From: a virus
Reading direction: 5' to 3' (one strand)
Length of the DNA: 39,923 bases
Virus record (IMG/VR): IMGVR_UViG_3300010396_000070
Location: 1-39,923 of that record
Shown here piece by piece: positions 6,218 through 14,290 of the stretch (positions are counted from its first letter, which is position 1; each line of letters opens with the position of its first letter). A model generated the notes under the pieces. That model was given only the letters and a program-made list of their open reading frames with translations, searched no databases and was not told where the DNA came from. The position numbers and the translations under genes are program-made.

Positions 6218-6409
6218 CCCCACTCTCCCCGCCATCCGCTCCACCAGATGCTCGAGCAGCACCGCGGCCGCGTTCGCCGGATCGGAACCATCCGCGATCA
6301 TCTGCTCGACCAGCGCCTGAAAGCACCGCTCCATCACCAGGATGCGCGCGCCGGCCAATCGGCTTGCGGCGTCGGGTCCCATTATCGCTTCGTTACTGAG
6401 GGTTTTCAT
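6212..6409 (-). CDS. Small antisense-strand gene, 65 aa
   Basis: On the minus strand a 65-aa frame reads MKTLSNEAIMGPDAASRLAG and then ILVMERCFQALVEQMIADGS and LLEHLVERMAGRVG, a well-formed amphipathic helical protein. The plus-strand frames over the same bases give only Pro/Arg/Ser-rich strings, which supports the minus frame. The stop overlaps the regulator gene at 6217 by six bases and the start lies back-to-back with the next plus gene (ATG at 6411). No good ribosome site is visible and no family is recognised, so it may be a small convergent gene or an ORF in a longer antisense transcript. Confidence 0.5.
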   Translation of the reverse strand: MKTLSNEAIMGPDAASRLAGARILVMERCFQALVEQMIADGSDPANAAAVLLEHLVERMAGRVGS

Positions 6410-6410
6410 C

Positions 6411-6821
6411 ATGCCCGTAGTCAGCATCACGGCCGCGAAGAACGCAAAGGACCGGCACGAAAGCCAGTTGTCAAAAAACGAAAGCCGCTTGCAGACGAAT
6501 TTCTCAGTCATGCAAGCCATGCTTGGCTTCTGCAGGAGCAAACAACTCAAGCCGCTCAGTGAGATACGCCTTGCGACGCGCGCCAGCGACCGCATGATCC
6601 AGTACTGGCTTGAGAACAAATATTCGATCTCCACCGACGATCTCGCGAACCTTCTCCGCAGCGATGCCGGCTTCGCGATCCTCGAAAACATCATCGGCGA
6701 TTCAAAACCGCTCTGGTGGCGCGATTTCAAGCGCTCCGTTCGGCGGGCCGAATTGCGCCGGCAACAGAAGGCCCTTCAACAGGCCATCGAGGAAAACGAA
6801 CAAGGCGATTTAGGTCTGTAA
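6411..6821 (+). CDS. Phage regulator-like protein, 136 aa
   Basis: From ATG 6411 (GAGGG about ten bases upstream). Contains a degenerate HTH-like region LATRASDRMIQYWLENKYSI then STDDLANLLRSDAGFAIL, followed by LWWRDF and a basic Glu/Gln-rich C-terminal helix. Proteins with a tr.-a-.YWL.g...s.d.l..LLrs..Gf..l pattern are common in Rhizobiales prophage early regions and are presumed DNA binding. It follows the Cro-like pair, where a CII-like activator might be expected, but that is inference. Confidence 0.75.
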   Translation: MPVVSITAAKNAKDRHESQLSKNESRLQTNFSVMQAMLGFCRSKQLKPLSEIRLATRASDRMIQYWLENKYSISTDDLANLLRSDAGFAILENIIGDSKPLWWRDFKRSVRRAELRRQQKALQQAIEENEQGDLGL

Positions 6822-6874
6822 GCATCACGAGTGCCGCTCCGCAGGGCTTCTGCGGAAAGGGCTAGGCAAGTCCG

Positions 6875-7054
6875 GTGCTCAATAATTTCATCATCGATCT
6901 CTCGGATCGACTTGCATGGTTTTGCAAGCGACGGGCGGAACTTTGGCTAGCGCGATCGCGCTGGTGGAGTGATTTCTCCGAGTCGGTCGAGAATAACGAA
7001 AGCCTTTCGGACTTACGAAAACGCAGGGGAAAACCGGATGACGAACTTCAATGA
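6875..7054 (+). CDS. Small basic/aromatic protein upstream of gcrA, 59 aa
   Basis: GTG-started frame of 59 aa with LSDRLAWFCKRRAELWLARS and RWWSDFSESV, then a charged tail KRRGKPDD. The Trp/Arg-rich composition and amphipathic helix look real, and it overlaps the GcrA start by 17 bases as expected in an operon. The best ribosome site (AAGG) is rather far upstream, so the start is uncertain. Function unknown. Confidence 0.45.
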   Translation: MLNNFIIDLSDRLAWFCKRRAELWLARSRWWSDFSESVENNESLSDLRKRRGKPDDELQ

Positions 7055-7673
7055 GGTCTGGACTCAGGAGCGTACCGCGAAACTGACGGAGCTCTGGGCC
7101 AGCGGAGCAAGTGCATCGCAAGTCGCCGCGGAACTTGGATGCTTTGGCGACTGCAGAGACGGCGGACGATCCGCGGTATGCGGGAAAGTAAATCGCCTCA
7201 AGCTTATCCGGGAAGAAGGCGTTGACAGCCCCTCTGCAAAGGCGGCGGCGAAAGCCAAAAAGACGAGATTGGCGAACAAGGCATTCAACCACAACCGCCC
7301 ATCGCGGACACCGTTCCTCGGACCTCAAGACGCTCCCCGCCTTCGCAACGGCCACGCCCCGGCTCTTCGCCAAAACCCCTCGCACAACATTCTCGCCAGG
7401 ATCGCGTCCGCCGACAATCACCCCGTTCTTTCCGAAAAATACTTCGAGCGATGGGACGGCCCCGGCATCAAGATGACGGCGCTGGATAATTCCACGTGCA
7501 GATGGCCGCTTGGTGACCCGCTCGATGAGGCCTTCCTGTACTGCGGCGATCCCTCAGCCGACCTGCAGGCCGGACATCCCTACTGCCCCTTCCACTCCCG
7601 CAAAGCCTTCGACCGCGCCGGCACGACGCGCAGCGCGCGGCGATCGAACATGGTCGCGGAAGCGGCGGAATAG
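7038..7673 (+). CDS. gcrA: GcrA-family cell-cycle regulator
   Basis: 211 aa from ATG 7038 (GGGGA upstream). GcrA is an alphaproteobacterial sigma-70 cofactor that recruits RNA polymerase to promoters carrying CcrM-methylated GANTC sites. Seen: N-terminal WTQERTAKLTELWASGASAS with QVAAELG, the GcrA HTH, and the C-terminal STCRWPLGDPLDEAFLYCGD and PYCPFHSRKAFD, matching the typical CKWP.GdP..p.F.FCG...PYC.yH end. Odd: about seven extra residues (FGDCRDGG) lie in the HTH turn, and the usual V/I after R-x-A-V is Cys. A phage copy could redirect host cell-cycle transcription or read host methylation state (inference). Confidence 0.87.
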   Translation: MTNFNEVWTQERTAKLTELWASGASASQVAAELGCFGDCRDGGRSAVCGKVNRLKLIREEGVDSPSAKAAAKAKKTRLANKAFNHNRPSRTPFLGPQDAPRLRNGHAPALRQNPSHNILARIASADNHPVLSEKYFERWDGPGIKMTALDNSTCRWPLGDPLDEAFLYCGDPSADLQAGHPYCPFHSRKAFDRAGTTRSARRSNMVAEAAE

Positions 7674-7694
7674 TTTTCAACCAGAGGAGCCATC

Positions 7695-8273
7695 ATGGCG
7701 AAGCCAAAGAAGGACAAGGCGCCGAAGTCTGCGGCGAAGACAACGATCGAGAGCATGAGCGACGATCAACTCTACAGCCTTACCGAGCAGCACCGGCAGA
7801 AATATGAACTCCTGCTGGACGCGAAGCAGAAATCAGCGAAGACGCTGCTAGATTACGCCAAGATCATCAAGGCAGACCTCGGCGCAACCGGCCTTCAAGA
7901 CATCAAGGACCTGATCTCGCTCGACACGCCAGAAGGCGAAGCGGCGATGAAGGCCGATATGGAGCGCAAGGTTCGCGTACTCCGCTGGCTTAATATCCCT
8001 ATCGGCACGCAAGGCGCGCTGTTCGGTGAGCCAGATCGAACGCCGATTGCGGATCGCGCATTTGCTGAAGGCAAGCGCCAGGGCCTCGCTGGCGAGAAGA
8101 TGGACAATCCCCATCACCACACCACCGAAGCGCATCGCGAGCATGTCAGAGGCTTTGCTGAGGGTCAGGAGACGCTTGCCACAAAGGGTTTTTCGAAGCT
8201 TGAGCCTGAAGCTGCGGATATCAAAAAAGCCGCCTCGATCGGATCAACAAGGCCGACGTTCGAAGTTCACTAA
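7695..8273 (+). CDS. Coiled-coil protein with C-terminal ribosome-modulation-factor-like domain
   Basis: 192 aa, AGGAG before ATG 7695. Residues 20-100 are helical (EQHRQKYELLLDAKQKSAKT). Residues 121-158 read AFAEGKRQGLAGEKMDNPHH and then HREHVRGFAEGQ, which fits the A..eG..aGl.G....NP......W..G...G pattern of ribosome modulation factor (RMF), a protein that dimerises and inactivates 70S ribosomes. In phages such domains are often fused to unknown N-terminal parts. The stop shares TAATG with the resolvase start. The RMF-like fold is a pattern match; effect on ribosomes is untested. Confidence 0.7.
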   Translation: MAKPKKDKAPKSAAKTTIESMSDDQLYSLTEQHRQKYELLLDAKQKSAKTLLDYAKIIKADLGATGLQDIKDLISLDTPEGEAAMKADMERKVRVLRWLNIPIGTQGALFGEPDRTPIADRAFAEGKRQGLAGEKMDNPHHHTTEAHREHVRGFAEGQETLATKGFSKLEPEAADIKKAASIGSTRPTFEVH

Positions 8274-8842
8274 TGGACCGCGTCACCGGGCTGATCTTCT
8301 GCCTTGATCTCGGCATCACCTCTGGCTTCGCCAAAGGTTGCCCCGGTGACGCGCCTGTATCGGGAACAGTGCGGCTCAAGAAACCATCCGAGAGCATCGA
8401 TATTGCATTTGCGAACCTGATCTCCTTTCTCTGCGAACAATTCGAGCGCGAGCGGCCGGCGCTGGTCATCAAGGAAAAGATGCTGGCGCTGCAGGCCTTC
8501 GCTTCGATCGGCAATGGCGAGGCCACGGTTCGCGCGCATGCCGGATATCACGCGATCTGCGAAGGAGTTTGCGTCAGGTACGGAATCGCATGGGACGACA
8601 TCGCGGACTCAACCGTCAGAAAGCATTTTGTGGGCGTCGGGCGGACAGGTGATCGCGAAGAAACCAAGCGCGCCGTAGTCGCGCGCTGCCACCAGCTCGG
8701 TCTCATGCCGAAAGATTGCCACGACGATAATCGCGGAGATGCAATCGCGCTGTGGGATTGGGCCTGCGCCAACTTCGGCAGCAAGGCCGCGTCGATTTCA
8801 AATTTCCAGTTGTTCGAACCGGCGAAGGTGAAGCGGGTATGA
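8273..8842 (+). CDS. RuvC-like Holliday-junction resolvase
   Basis: 189 aa, RNase H fold. N-terminal FCLDLGITSGFA supplies the first catalytic Asp (D12), LVIKEKM the central Glu (E68), and DDNRGDAIALWDWA the C-terminal Asp pair (D152/D156), as in phage crossover-junction endodeoxyribonucleases. Expected to resolve branched replication and recombination intermediates before packaging. It is coupled by TAATG to the upstream gene and by ATGA to the PcfJ-like gene, within the replication operon. Confidence 0.85.
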   Translation: MDRVTGLIFCLDLGITSGFAKGCPGDAPVSGTVRLKKPSESIDIAFANLISFLCEQFERERPALVIKEKMLALQAFASIGNGEATVRAHAGYHAICEGVCVRYGIAWDDIADSTVRKHFVGVGRTGDREETKRAVVARCHQLGLMPKDCHDDNRGDAIALWDWACANFGSKAASISNFQLFEPAKVKRV

Positions 8843-9933
8843 TCGACACAGAATTCGACGACCCATGGCGGACCGATGCGCGCGAGCGGGCGCGCAAGAT
8901 GTTTACGAACCAAGGCTTGCAGCCCGTTGCTCAATTGATGGCCTCCGCACATCGGTATGCGATCGACTATATCGATCAGGCTCCCGTCATCGTCCTCGCC
9001 GCGACGAGAGGCTATACGCCGCAAAAACGCAATGAACGCTCTCATTTGACCGGGCGCATCGCTGAATTCTGCCGGCGCGGCGACCGGCTCAAAGACGTGA
9101 TGAAGGCCTACGATCTTTCGTTGCCGCTGCGCCAGATCAAGGCCGGCGCGCTATCGCCAACACTTTGGCCCGTCGTCTTCAGATTGTCGCGCCTGTCTCC
9201 ATCGACTCTTGCTCAGATCATTCCCGAAAGCGGTCCGGCCCAAATGCATTGGCTTCGGGCTCTCGATAATTGGCTCGACCACATGAGCGTCAGGTGTCAA
9301 TCCGAACCCGGGTTGTTTTTTGATTGGGCCGCGTCCGCATTCAAGGACCTTCCGTATGCGGACCGCCGGGTCGCGCCCGATCTCGCGGATTTTGCTTGTG
9401 CCAATCGCGATAAATTCAATCTTAAATGGTCGCGCGAAAATGCGATGGAGGCTCAGGAAGAGTGGCATCGATCGCTAGCCAAGCGTAGCAGTGCCGCCGA
9501 AGCAATGGCCAAGGCTGGAATCGCGTTCGATACCATCATCGATTACGGATATCTTCCGGCAGCGCTCTCTCTCAACGAACTGACGTTTACGGCTCTGCAA
9601 ACCGGCGAAGACCTTTTCCTCGAAGGTGCCGCGATGCGCCATTGCGTGGCGACTTACATATCGAACGTGATACGGGGCACATCCCGGATTTACTCGATAA
9701 AGTCTTCCGGAAAACGGGTCGCCACCTTGGAACTGCGACCGTCCGTCGTCGAGAAAATCCCGCGTTATGTCATGACTGTGGCCGGTCATACTATGCCGGC
9801 ATATGAGCTTGACCGCAGTCGCTACGTCATCTCGCAGATCAAGGGGCCATGCAACGCGACGCCGGCAAAGAGAATCCGCGACGCAGCCGATATTTTCGTG
9901 AAGGGGTTGAATGGGGGAAATTCACATGGCTAG
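8839..9933 (+). CDS. PcfJ-domain protein
   Basis: 364 aa from ATG 8839 (ATGA overlap). The C-terminal third carries the PcfJ signature: GEDLFLEGAAMRHCVATYIS, then IYSIKSSGKRVATLELRP and a final QIKGPCNA. PcfJ was first noted on conjugative plasmids; homologues are frequent in phage replication regions but have no established activity. The conserved His-Cys (MRHCV) suggests a catalytic or metal role. The N-terminal 230 residues are helical and unrecognised. Confidence 0.8.
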   Translation: MIDTEFDDPWRTDARERARKMFTNQGLQPVAQLMASAHRYAIDYIDQAPVIVLAATRGYTPQKRNERSHLTGRIAEFCRRGDRLKDVMKAYDLSLPLRQIKAGALSPTLWPVVFRLSRLSPSTLAQIIPESGPAQMHWLRALDNWLDHMSVRCQSEPGLFFDWAASAFKDLPYADRRVAPDLADFACANRDKFNLKWSRENAMEAQEEWHRSLAKRSSAAEAMAKAGIAFDTIIDYGYLPAALSLNELTFTALQTGEDLFLEGAAMRHCVATYISNVIRGTSRIYSIKSSGKRVATLELRPSVVEKIPRYVMTVAGHTMPAYELDRSRYVISQIKGPCNATPAKRIRDAADIFVKGLNGGNSHG

Positions 9934-10240
9934 CAACGTCGTCAGTCTGGCCGATATGGCCGTCGAGCTGCATCTAGCACGCTCCAATCTTGAGGAGATG
10001 GCGTTTTCTGTCGCCGTCCATTCAATGATCGCCTGCGATGAGGCCAAGAACCTCGAAAAACTGACGGCGCGGCTCGGCATCGTTTCCTATGTGCCGGTTC
10101 GCGTCATCGCCGACAAGAATTACCACGCCGATTTGCTGGGGCAGGCCTTCGAGCTCCTGAAGGCGCTGATCCCCTACGAGGCGGAAGTGCGCGCGATTGC
10201 GGCGAGAGAGCCGGAAGTAACGAATGTGGTGGCGTTGTGA
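9926..10240 (+). CDS. Hypothetical phage protein, 104 aa
   Basis: Starts MASNVVSLADMAVELHLARS; GGGGGA seven bases upstream decides ATG 9926 over ATG 9911. Largely helical with one beta-like stretch (IVSYVPVRVIADKNY). Overlaps the PcfJ-like gene by eight bases and its stop overlaps the next GTG by four. Not recognised. Confidence 0.72.
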   Translation: MASNVVSLADMAVELHLARSNLEEMAFSVAVHSMIACDEAKNLEKLTARLGIVSYVPVRVIADKNYHADLLGQAFELLKALIPYEAEVRAIAAREPEVTNVVAL

Positions 10241-10458
10241 GAATCGATATCGAGTCGGCGAAAATTGAGCTTGAGATCGCACAAGACATGGAGACGGTAT
10301 CCGCAGCCGAAGTCATTCGCTGGCTGAGTGCACGACCGATACGTGATGGGCGCGGGAATCTTCTCAACAGCCTTGTTGAAAACTGGATTGTGCGGGCCGC
10401 CGCAGCAATGGGTCGAGCCAAGAGAATAAGAAACATGGCGAAGGAGGCGGATCTGTGA
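10237..10458 (+). CDS. Small hypothetical protein, 73 aa
   Basis: GTG start in a GTGA overlap. Helical and charged (IESAKIELEIAQDMETVSAA; WIVRAAAAMGRAKRIRNMAK). GTG overlaps at both ends and AAGGAGG just before the next gene support real coding. No family recognised. Confidence 0.65.
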   Translation: MRIDIESAKIELEIAQDMETVSAAEVIRWLSARPIRDGRGNLLNSLVENWIVRAAAAMGRAKRIRNMAKEADL

Positions 10459-10781
10459 AGCAAAATATCCAATGCACGATCACGAAGGATATGGTCGATA
10501 AGTTTTTGTCAGTGACCGCAAGTGTCGAAGGATTCACTTACGAACGAGCACTCCAAATCATGTCGCTCGCTGCCGCGCTGACTTGGGTTGATCTCGACAA
10601 CCAGGTCCAGAAAGCAACAGACGATAGCTACGCCGAGGGCGTCCGCGATGCTAGCAGGCATATCCATTACCATGTGCCACCCGGTTCAGTGCTAAGCGCG
10701 ACCGGTGATGTCGTCAGGATCGAGCCTTGTTCAAGCATTTCAGGGAGTGGTGATCCAGTCGATGTCGGGACCGGCCGTTGA
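10455..10781 (+). CDS. Hypothetical phage protein, 108 aa
   Basis: GTG start in a GTGA overlap, AAGGAGG eight bases upstream. N-terminal half helical (KFLSVTASVEGFTYERALQI), C-terminal half with a HIHYHVPPGSVL stretch and Gly/Ser-rich tail. Not recognised; part of the replication operon by continuous overlap. Confidence 0.7.
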   Translation: MKQNIQCTITKDMVDKFLSVTASVEGFTYERALQIMSLAAALTWVDLDNQVQKATDDSYAEGVRDASRHIHYHVPPGSVLSATGDVVRIEPCSSISGSGDPVDVGTGR

Positions 10782-11135
10782 ATGAGCGCCTTCCGCTACA
10801 CCCCTCACACCGTCAGCACGATCAGGCTGCATGCCCAGACCATGGCGCCTGCCGAGATCGCCGAAGTCATGCGGTGCAGCATCGGTACGGTCGAGCTGAT
10901 ATGCCGGAAGCACGGCATCGAGATGCGTTCTCAGGATTATGTCTTGCCGCCGCCTCCGACGCGGGAGGAGCGCAAGATTACGACGACGGAAGTTGAAATC
11001 CGAATCCATGGCGTGAGTTTCACGATTATCGCGCAAGAGGCGCGGCGGCGTGGCATGGCGACGCGGGATCTCATTGCGCGGATCGTCGATGAAGTTGCGC
11101 AAGAACAGCTTTTCGGTGCGGTGCTCGATCAATAA
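10782..11135 (+). CDS. HTH-containing phage protein, 117 aa
   Basis: Begins directly after the previous stop. Residues 15-45 (RLHAQTMAPAEIAEVMRCSI then GTVELICRKHGI) form a helix-turn-helix of the sigma-70-region-4/resolvase type. The second half has a beta segment EVEIRIHGVSFTIIAQEA and a ribbon-helix-like end TRDLIARIVDEVAQE. Lying immediately before the ATPase, it could bind the origin or regulate the operon (inference). Confidence 0.72.
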   Translation: MSAFRYTPHTVSTIRLHAQTMAPAEIAEVMRCSIGTVELICRKHGIEMRSQDYVLPPPPTREERKITTTEVEIRIHGVSFTIIAQEARRRGMATRDLIARIVDEVAQEQLFGAVLDQ

Positions 11136-12991
11136 TGGCGGTATTGCGTACCAAGGAAGGGGCATTGACGGAGCGTGTTGCGCGCGCTCTCCTCGGTGCG
11201 CCCGACGGCGCCGATGCCGAAAAAGGCACGCTGCGTTTCCGGGACATATCGATCAATCTTGCGACCGGCCGTTTCTTCGACTTCGAAGATGAAACCGGCG
11301 GCGATCATGTCGATCTCATACGACGCTTCAAGAACCTGCAAAACGGCGGCGCCGAGGCCTGGCTCAAGGAAAACGTCATCGATGTCAGGCCTGATCCTCT
11401 CCCGCAGGAATCGGCTGCCGAGCGCGCCCTGATCGGGATGCTGGCGAGCCAGCCCGAATTGATCGCGGCCGTCGAGGAAGAGGTCACGGTCGATCATTTC
11501 GCGGAGCCGATCCACAAGCAACTTTTCACGGCAATCGCGGCCATCCCGTTCGAGACCGGCAAGCCGATCAGTTTGAAGGCACTGATGGATGCCGCCGGCG
11601 GGGATCCGCTGCTACCGGTTTTCGACGGCTATCCGCTCGGCCGCTACGTGGCGATGCTGGTAGCCGAGGCTCCGATGGCGCCAGATGCCGCGCACCTCGC
11701 CCGCACGATTGCTGCCCAGGTCCGCTCGCAGGCCAACCGTGAGGGTGACGTCGAGGATGAATACGATCTGGAACCGGCACCGGCGCCGTTCGTCTCCCAA
11801 TTCGGAGGCATCGCCTTCGAGCAGCTCGACGAGCCGGGCCCCGAACATGCCCATGTCGTCGATGGGCTTATCACTGTCGGCGACAAATCTGTGATCGGCG
11901 GTCCCTCCAAGTCCGGCAAGTCGTTCCTTGCCATCCACCTGGCGATGTGCATCGGAACCGCGATGTCGTTCTTCGGCCGCAGGATACTCACCCCCGGGCT
12001 TGTCATTTATCAGGCCGGAGAAGGTGGCCGCGGCATCAAGAAACGGTTCCGGGCCTGGCGCCAGCACTTCGGGCTTCCCAAGGACAAGCGCGTCCCTGTC
12101 TATATCCTGCAATCCAAGGTCGACATCCATAGCCCTGACGGCGATACCGCAAAGCTGATTGCAGAGGTCCGCGGCATTTCCGAGATGTACGGCATGCCGA
12201 TCGTGGCGTTGTTCATCGATACGCTGGCCAAGGCCTCCGGGATGGCCGACGAGAACTCCGGCCGCGACATGGGCACCGTGATGGCCAATGTCGATCGCAT
12301 CGCCCTGGCCGTCCCGGGCTGTCATGTCTGCCTCGTCCACCACATGAATGCCGGCGGCACCAAGCTGCGCGGTCACACCTCGGTTTATGCCGGCGTCGAC
12401 CAGGTCATCCTCGTCACCAAGGACGAGGAAGCCAAGATGAGCACGGCGTTGCTCGACAAACAGAAGGATGACGAGGACGGCGCCAAGATCAATTTCGAGC
12501 TGATGCAGGTCGAGATCGGCCGGCGCGCGATCGACGGCAAGCCCATCACGTCGTGTGTGACGCTCGAGGTAGGCGGGAAGCTAGAGCTGAAGGTCGCCGG
12601 TAGCGCCAAGGACCGCACACTCAACCTGACGAACCAGCAGAAGAACATCCTGACCGCGCTCAAGGACGCGATTGTAGAACACGGCGTGGCGCCCCCGCCG
12701 GCCCTGAAGCTACACCGCTCGATAACAAGGGTCGTCGAGTACAAATGGTGGTTGCTGGCTTACCGGGCGATCTCTTCGGAAGCCGAGGACGCCGCGGTCA
12801 AGAAGGCCGTCCAGCGCGCCGGCGAGAAGCTGTACTCGCTCAAGGTGATCGGCCGCATCAATCCCTACGTCTGGCTCACGGGGCGCGCCACTGTCGACGT
12901 CGAGGTCCCTTTCGACATGGGAAACCTGTCGGCGGCCAAGGTTTCGGCCGGGCAGGAAGAGTTCCCAGAACAGGAATTCGCACCGCGATGA
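11135..12991 (+). CDS. RepA/DnaB-like replicative ATPase (helicase)
   Basis: 618 aa. N-terminal segment (30-70, TLRFRDISINLATGRFFDFE) resembles a primase zinc-ribbon region without its cysteines. Residues 92-135 (ESAAERALIGMLASQPELIA) match the DnaB N-terminal domain. Residues 245-430 are a RecA-type ATPase with Walker A GGPSKSGKS (255-263), Walker B VALFID (357-362) and VHHMNAGGTKLRGHTSVYAG as the sensor region of RepA/RSF1010-type hexameric helicases. The C-terminus is basic and winged-helix-like. It most likely unwinds the phage origin or loads host DnaB. ATG 11135 overlaps the upstream stop. Confidence 0.85.
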   Translation: MAVLRTKEGALTERVARALLGAPDGADAEKGTLRFRDISINLATGRFFDFEDETGGDHVDLIRRFKNLQNGGAEAWLKENVIDVRPDPLPQESAAERALIGMLASQPELIAAVEEEVTVDHFAEPIHKQLFTAIAAIPFETGKPISLKALMDAAGGDPLLPVFDGYPLGRYVAMLVAEAPMAPDAAHLARTIAAQVRSQANREGDVEDEYDLEPAPAPFVSQFGGIAFEQLDEPGPEHAHVVDGLITVGDKSVIGGPSKSGKSFLAIHLAMCIGTAMSFFGRRILTPGLVIYQAGEGGRGIKKRFRAWRQHFGLPKDKRVPVYILQSKVDIHSPDGDTAKLIAEVRGISEMYGMPIVALFIDTLAKASGMADENSGRDMGTVMANVDRIALAVPGCHVCLVHHMNAGGTKLRGHTSVYAGVDQVILVTKDEEAKMSTALLDKQKDDEDGAKINFELMQVEIGRRAIDGKPITSCVTLEVGGKLELKVAGSAKDRTLNLTNQQKNILTALKDAIVEHGVAPPPALKLHRSITRVVEYKWWLLAYRAISSEAEDAAVKKAVQRAGEKLYSLKVIGRINPYVWLTGRATVDVEVPFDMGNLSAAKVSAGQEEFPEQEFAPR

Positions 12992-13137
12992 AAATGTCTC
13001 CGAGCCCGAAATCGGGATGTCTCTCTGGCCATTTTTCAGGCCGTGGATTTTATCGCAAATGACTGATATAAAAGGAAAATCAGAGATGTGGGGACATTCA
13101 TCGGAAAATGTCTCTCTTGAAATGTCCCAAATGTCTC
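12992..13137. repeat. ATGTCYC repeat cluster A
   Basis: Copies of (A)ATGTCTC/CCC at 12993-13000, 13016-13023, 13107-13114, 13121-13128 and 13130-13137, plus an inverted copy GGGACATT at 13091-13098 forming a dyad with the next copy. They lie immediately after the helicase gene and run into the start of the following gene. The spacing is irregular. A matching cluster is at 14291-14390. Confidence 0.7.
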
Positions 13138-13721
13138 CGATCGAGCGCGCCCGGCTTTCCGCGCTTGTTGAATTGGACGGTGACGCGGCGCTGAGGGAGC
13201 ACCTCCTCGGTGCCGTCGGCAGGTCTGGGACATCGCTTCTGACGCGGCGATCCGCGCGCGAGGTTCCGGCTACCTGGACGCCGGTGCATGTCCTCGACCG
13301 CCTCGAGGAGGCCTTCCTGGTGCTGGCGAACCAGCCGGCCGCGGCGGGCCCCAAACAATACGGCAACGGCATGCCGACGGTGGTCCAGGAGCGGCTGACG
13401 AACAAGGACTGGATCGACCTCTACCAGAGCGGCGAGATCGACAAGCTCCATGAGGACCGTAACCGGGTCCGGATCCCGGCGACCGCAGCGCAAGTCACCC
13501 GCATGGAGCAAGCCCTTCGCTGGCCTTTCGAATATCTCGCGGACCGGCCCGATGTCGCCCGTTCCTTGAGCCAGCGCGCGCTTTGGGCGGCGCTGAAGTT
13601 CGACATCCGCCGCCGCTGCCTGGCGCTTGGCATCGATCATGCCAGCTTCAACCAGCAATGGCAGGCAGGTCTTCGTGTCGTCACGACGACGCTGATCGCG
13701 CGCAAGGTGCCGGTTTCATAG
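13086..13721 (+). CDS. DUF6362-like phage protein
   Basis: 211 aa from ATG 13086, which has AAGGA nine bases upstream; ATG 13059 or the ATGs inside the repeats at 13110-13132 are alternatives. The core reads ATWTPVHVLDRLEEAFLVLA, then GNGMPTVVQERLTNKDWIDL, and a C-terminal WPFEYLADRPDVARSLSQRA with ALKFDIRRRCLALGI, a helical protein like DUF6362 members that sit after replicative ATPases in Rhizobiales prophages. The first codons overlap ATGTCYC repeats (Met-Ser pairs), so binding there could regulate its expression. Biochemical role unknown. Confidence 0.68.
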   Translation: MWGHSSENVSLEMSQMSPIERARLSALVELDGDAALREHLLGAVGRSGTSLLTRRSAREVPATWTPVHVLDRLEEAFLVLANQPAAAGPKQYGNGMPTVVQERLTNKDWIDLYQSGEIDKLHEDRNRVRIPATAAQVTRMEQALRWPFEYLADRPDVARSLSQRALWAALKFDIRRRCLALGIDHASFNQQWQAGLRVVTTTLIARKVPVS

Positions 13722-13760
13722 AAGTTGCGGAATATTAACGGCTTTTGATTATCTCGGTGC

Positions 13761-14255
13761 ATGGCTAAGCGCGATGAATTGGTGAAGGCGTATATCGGCG
13801 CCCTCGATGCCGGTGTTGTCTCGATCCTGGTCGATCACGACGACAAGTCAGGCCTCTGTGTCGGTCCCGTACCTAACGAAAATCCCTTTGATGCTCTGTG
13901 GTTTGCCAAGCCGCAGCATGCCGAGCTGGTCATGGCGCAATGCCCCGAAGGATGGGTTGACCTCACGCCCGCCGCGCTCCGCGACGAGGTCGTCAACGCC
14001 GCGGCCGCACTCGGGGCGAAGTTTAGGACCGCTGAAGAGGTGCGGGCGGACGCCGAAAAGGTGGTCGAAGAGATGGTTGAGAAGGTCGAAGTTATGCGCC
14101 AGTCCGGCCAGCTCACGAAGGTCAACCGCGACTATAAAATCTACCGGCAGGCGCAGGTCGCGCTGGGTCGAAAGGCCGTGCCATACCAGTGTCACCTCGA
14201 CGCTTTCACACGGTCTCTTGTCGTGCTCGCCGCGCAGAAATCGAACGGGCTTTGA
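13761..14255 (+). CDS. Hypothetical phage protein, 164 aa
   Basis: Begins MAKRDELVKAYIGALDAGVV, then a beta-rich part (SILVDHDDKSGLCVGPVP; FDALWFAKPQHAELV) and a long helix with AEKVVEEMVEKVEVMRQSGQ, ending basic. Unusually for this operon it is not overlapped with its neighbour (39-base gap). It lies between the two repeat clusters. Not recognised. Confidence 0.7.
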   Translation: MAKRDELVKAYIGALDAGVVSILVDHDDKSGLCVGPVPNENPFDALWFAKPQHAELVMAQCPEGWVDLTPAALRDEVVNAAAALGAKFRTAEEVRADAEKVVEEMVEKVEVMRQSGQLTKVNRDYKIYRQAQVALGRKAVPYQCHLDAFTRSLVVLAAQKSNGL

Positions 14256-14290
14256 TTCGGGAGTGAAAGTTAATTTCGGTTAAAACTCGA

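Noticed and set aside
11612-12376. 254-codon minus frame opposite the helicase
   Set aside because: Shadow of the Walker-motif ATPase; no ribosome site or motifs.
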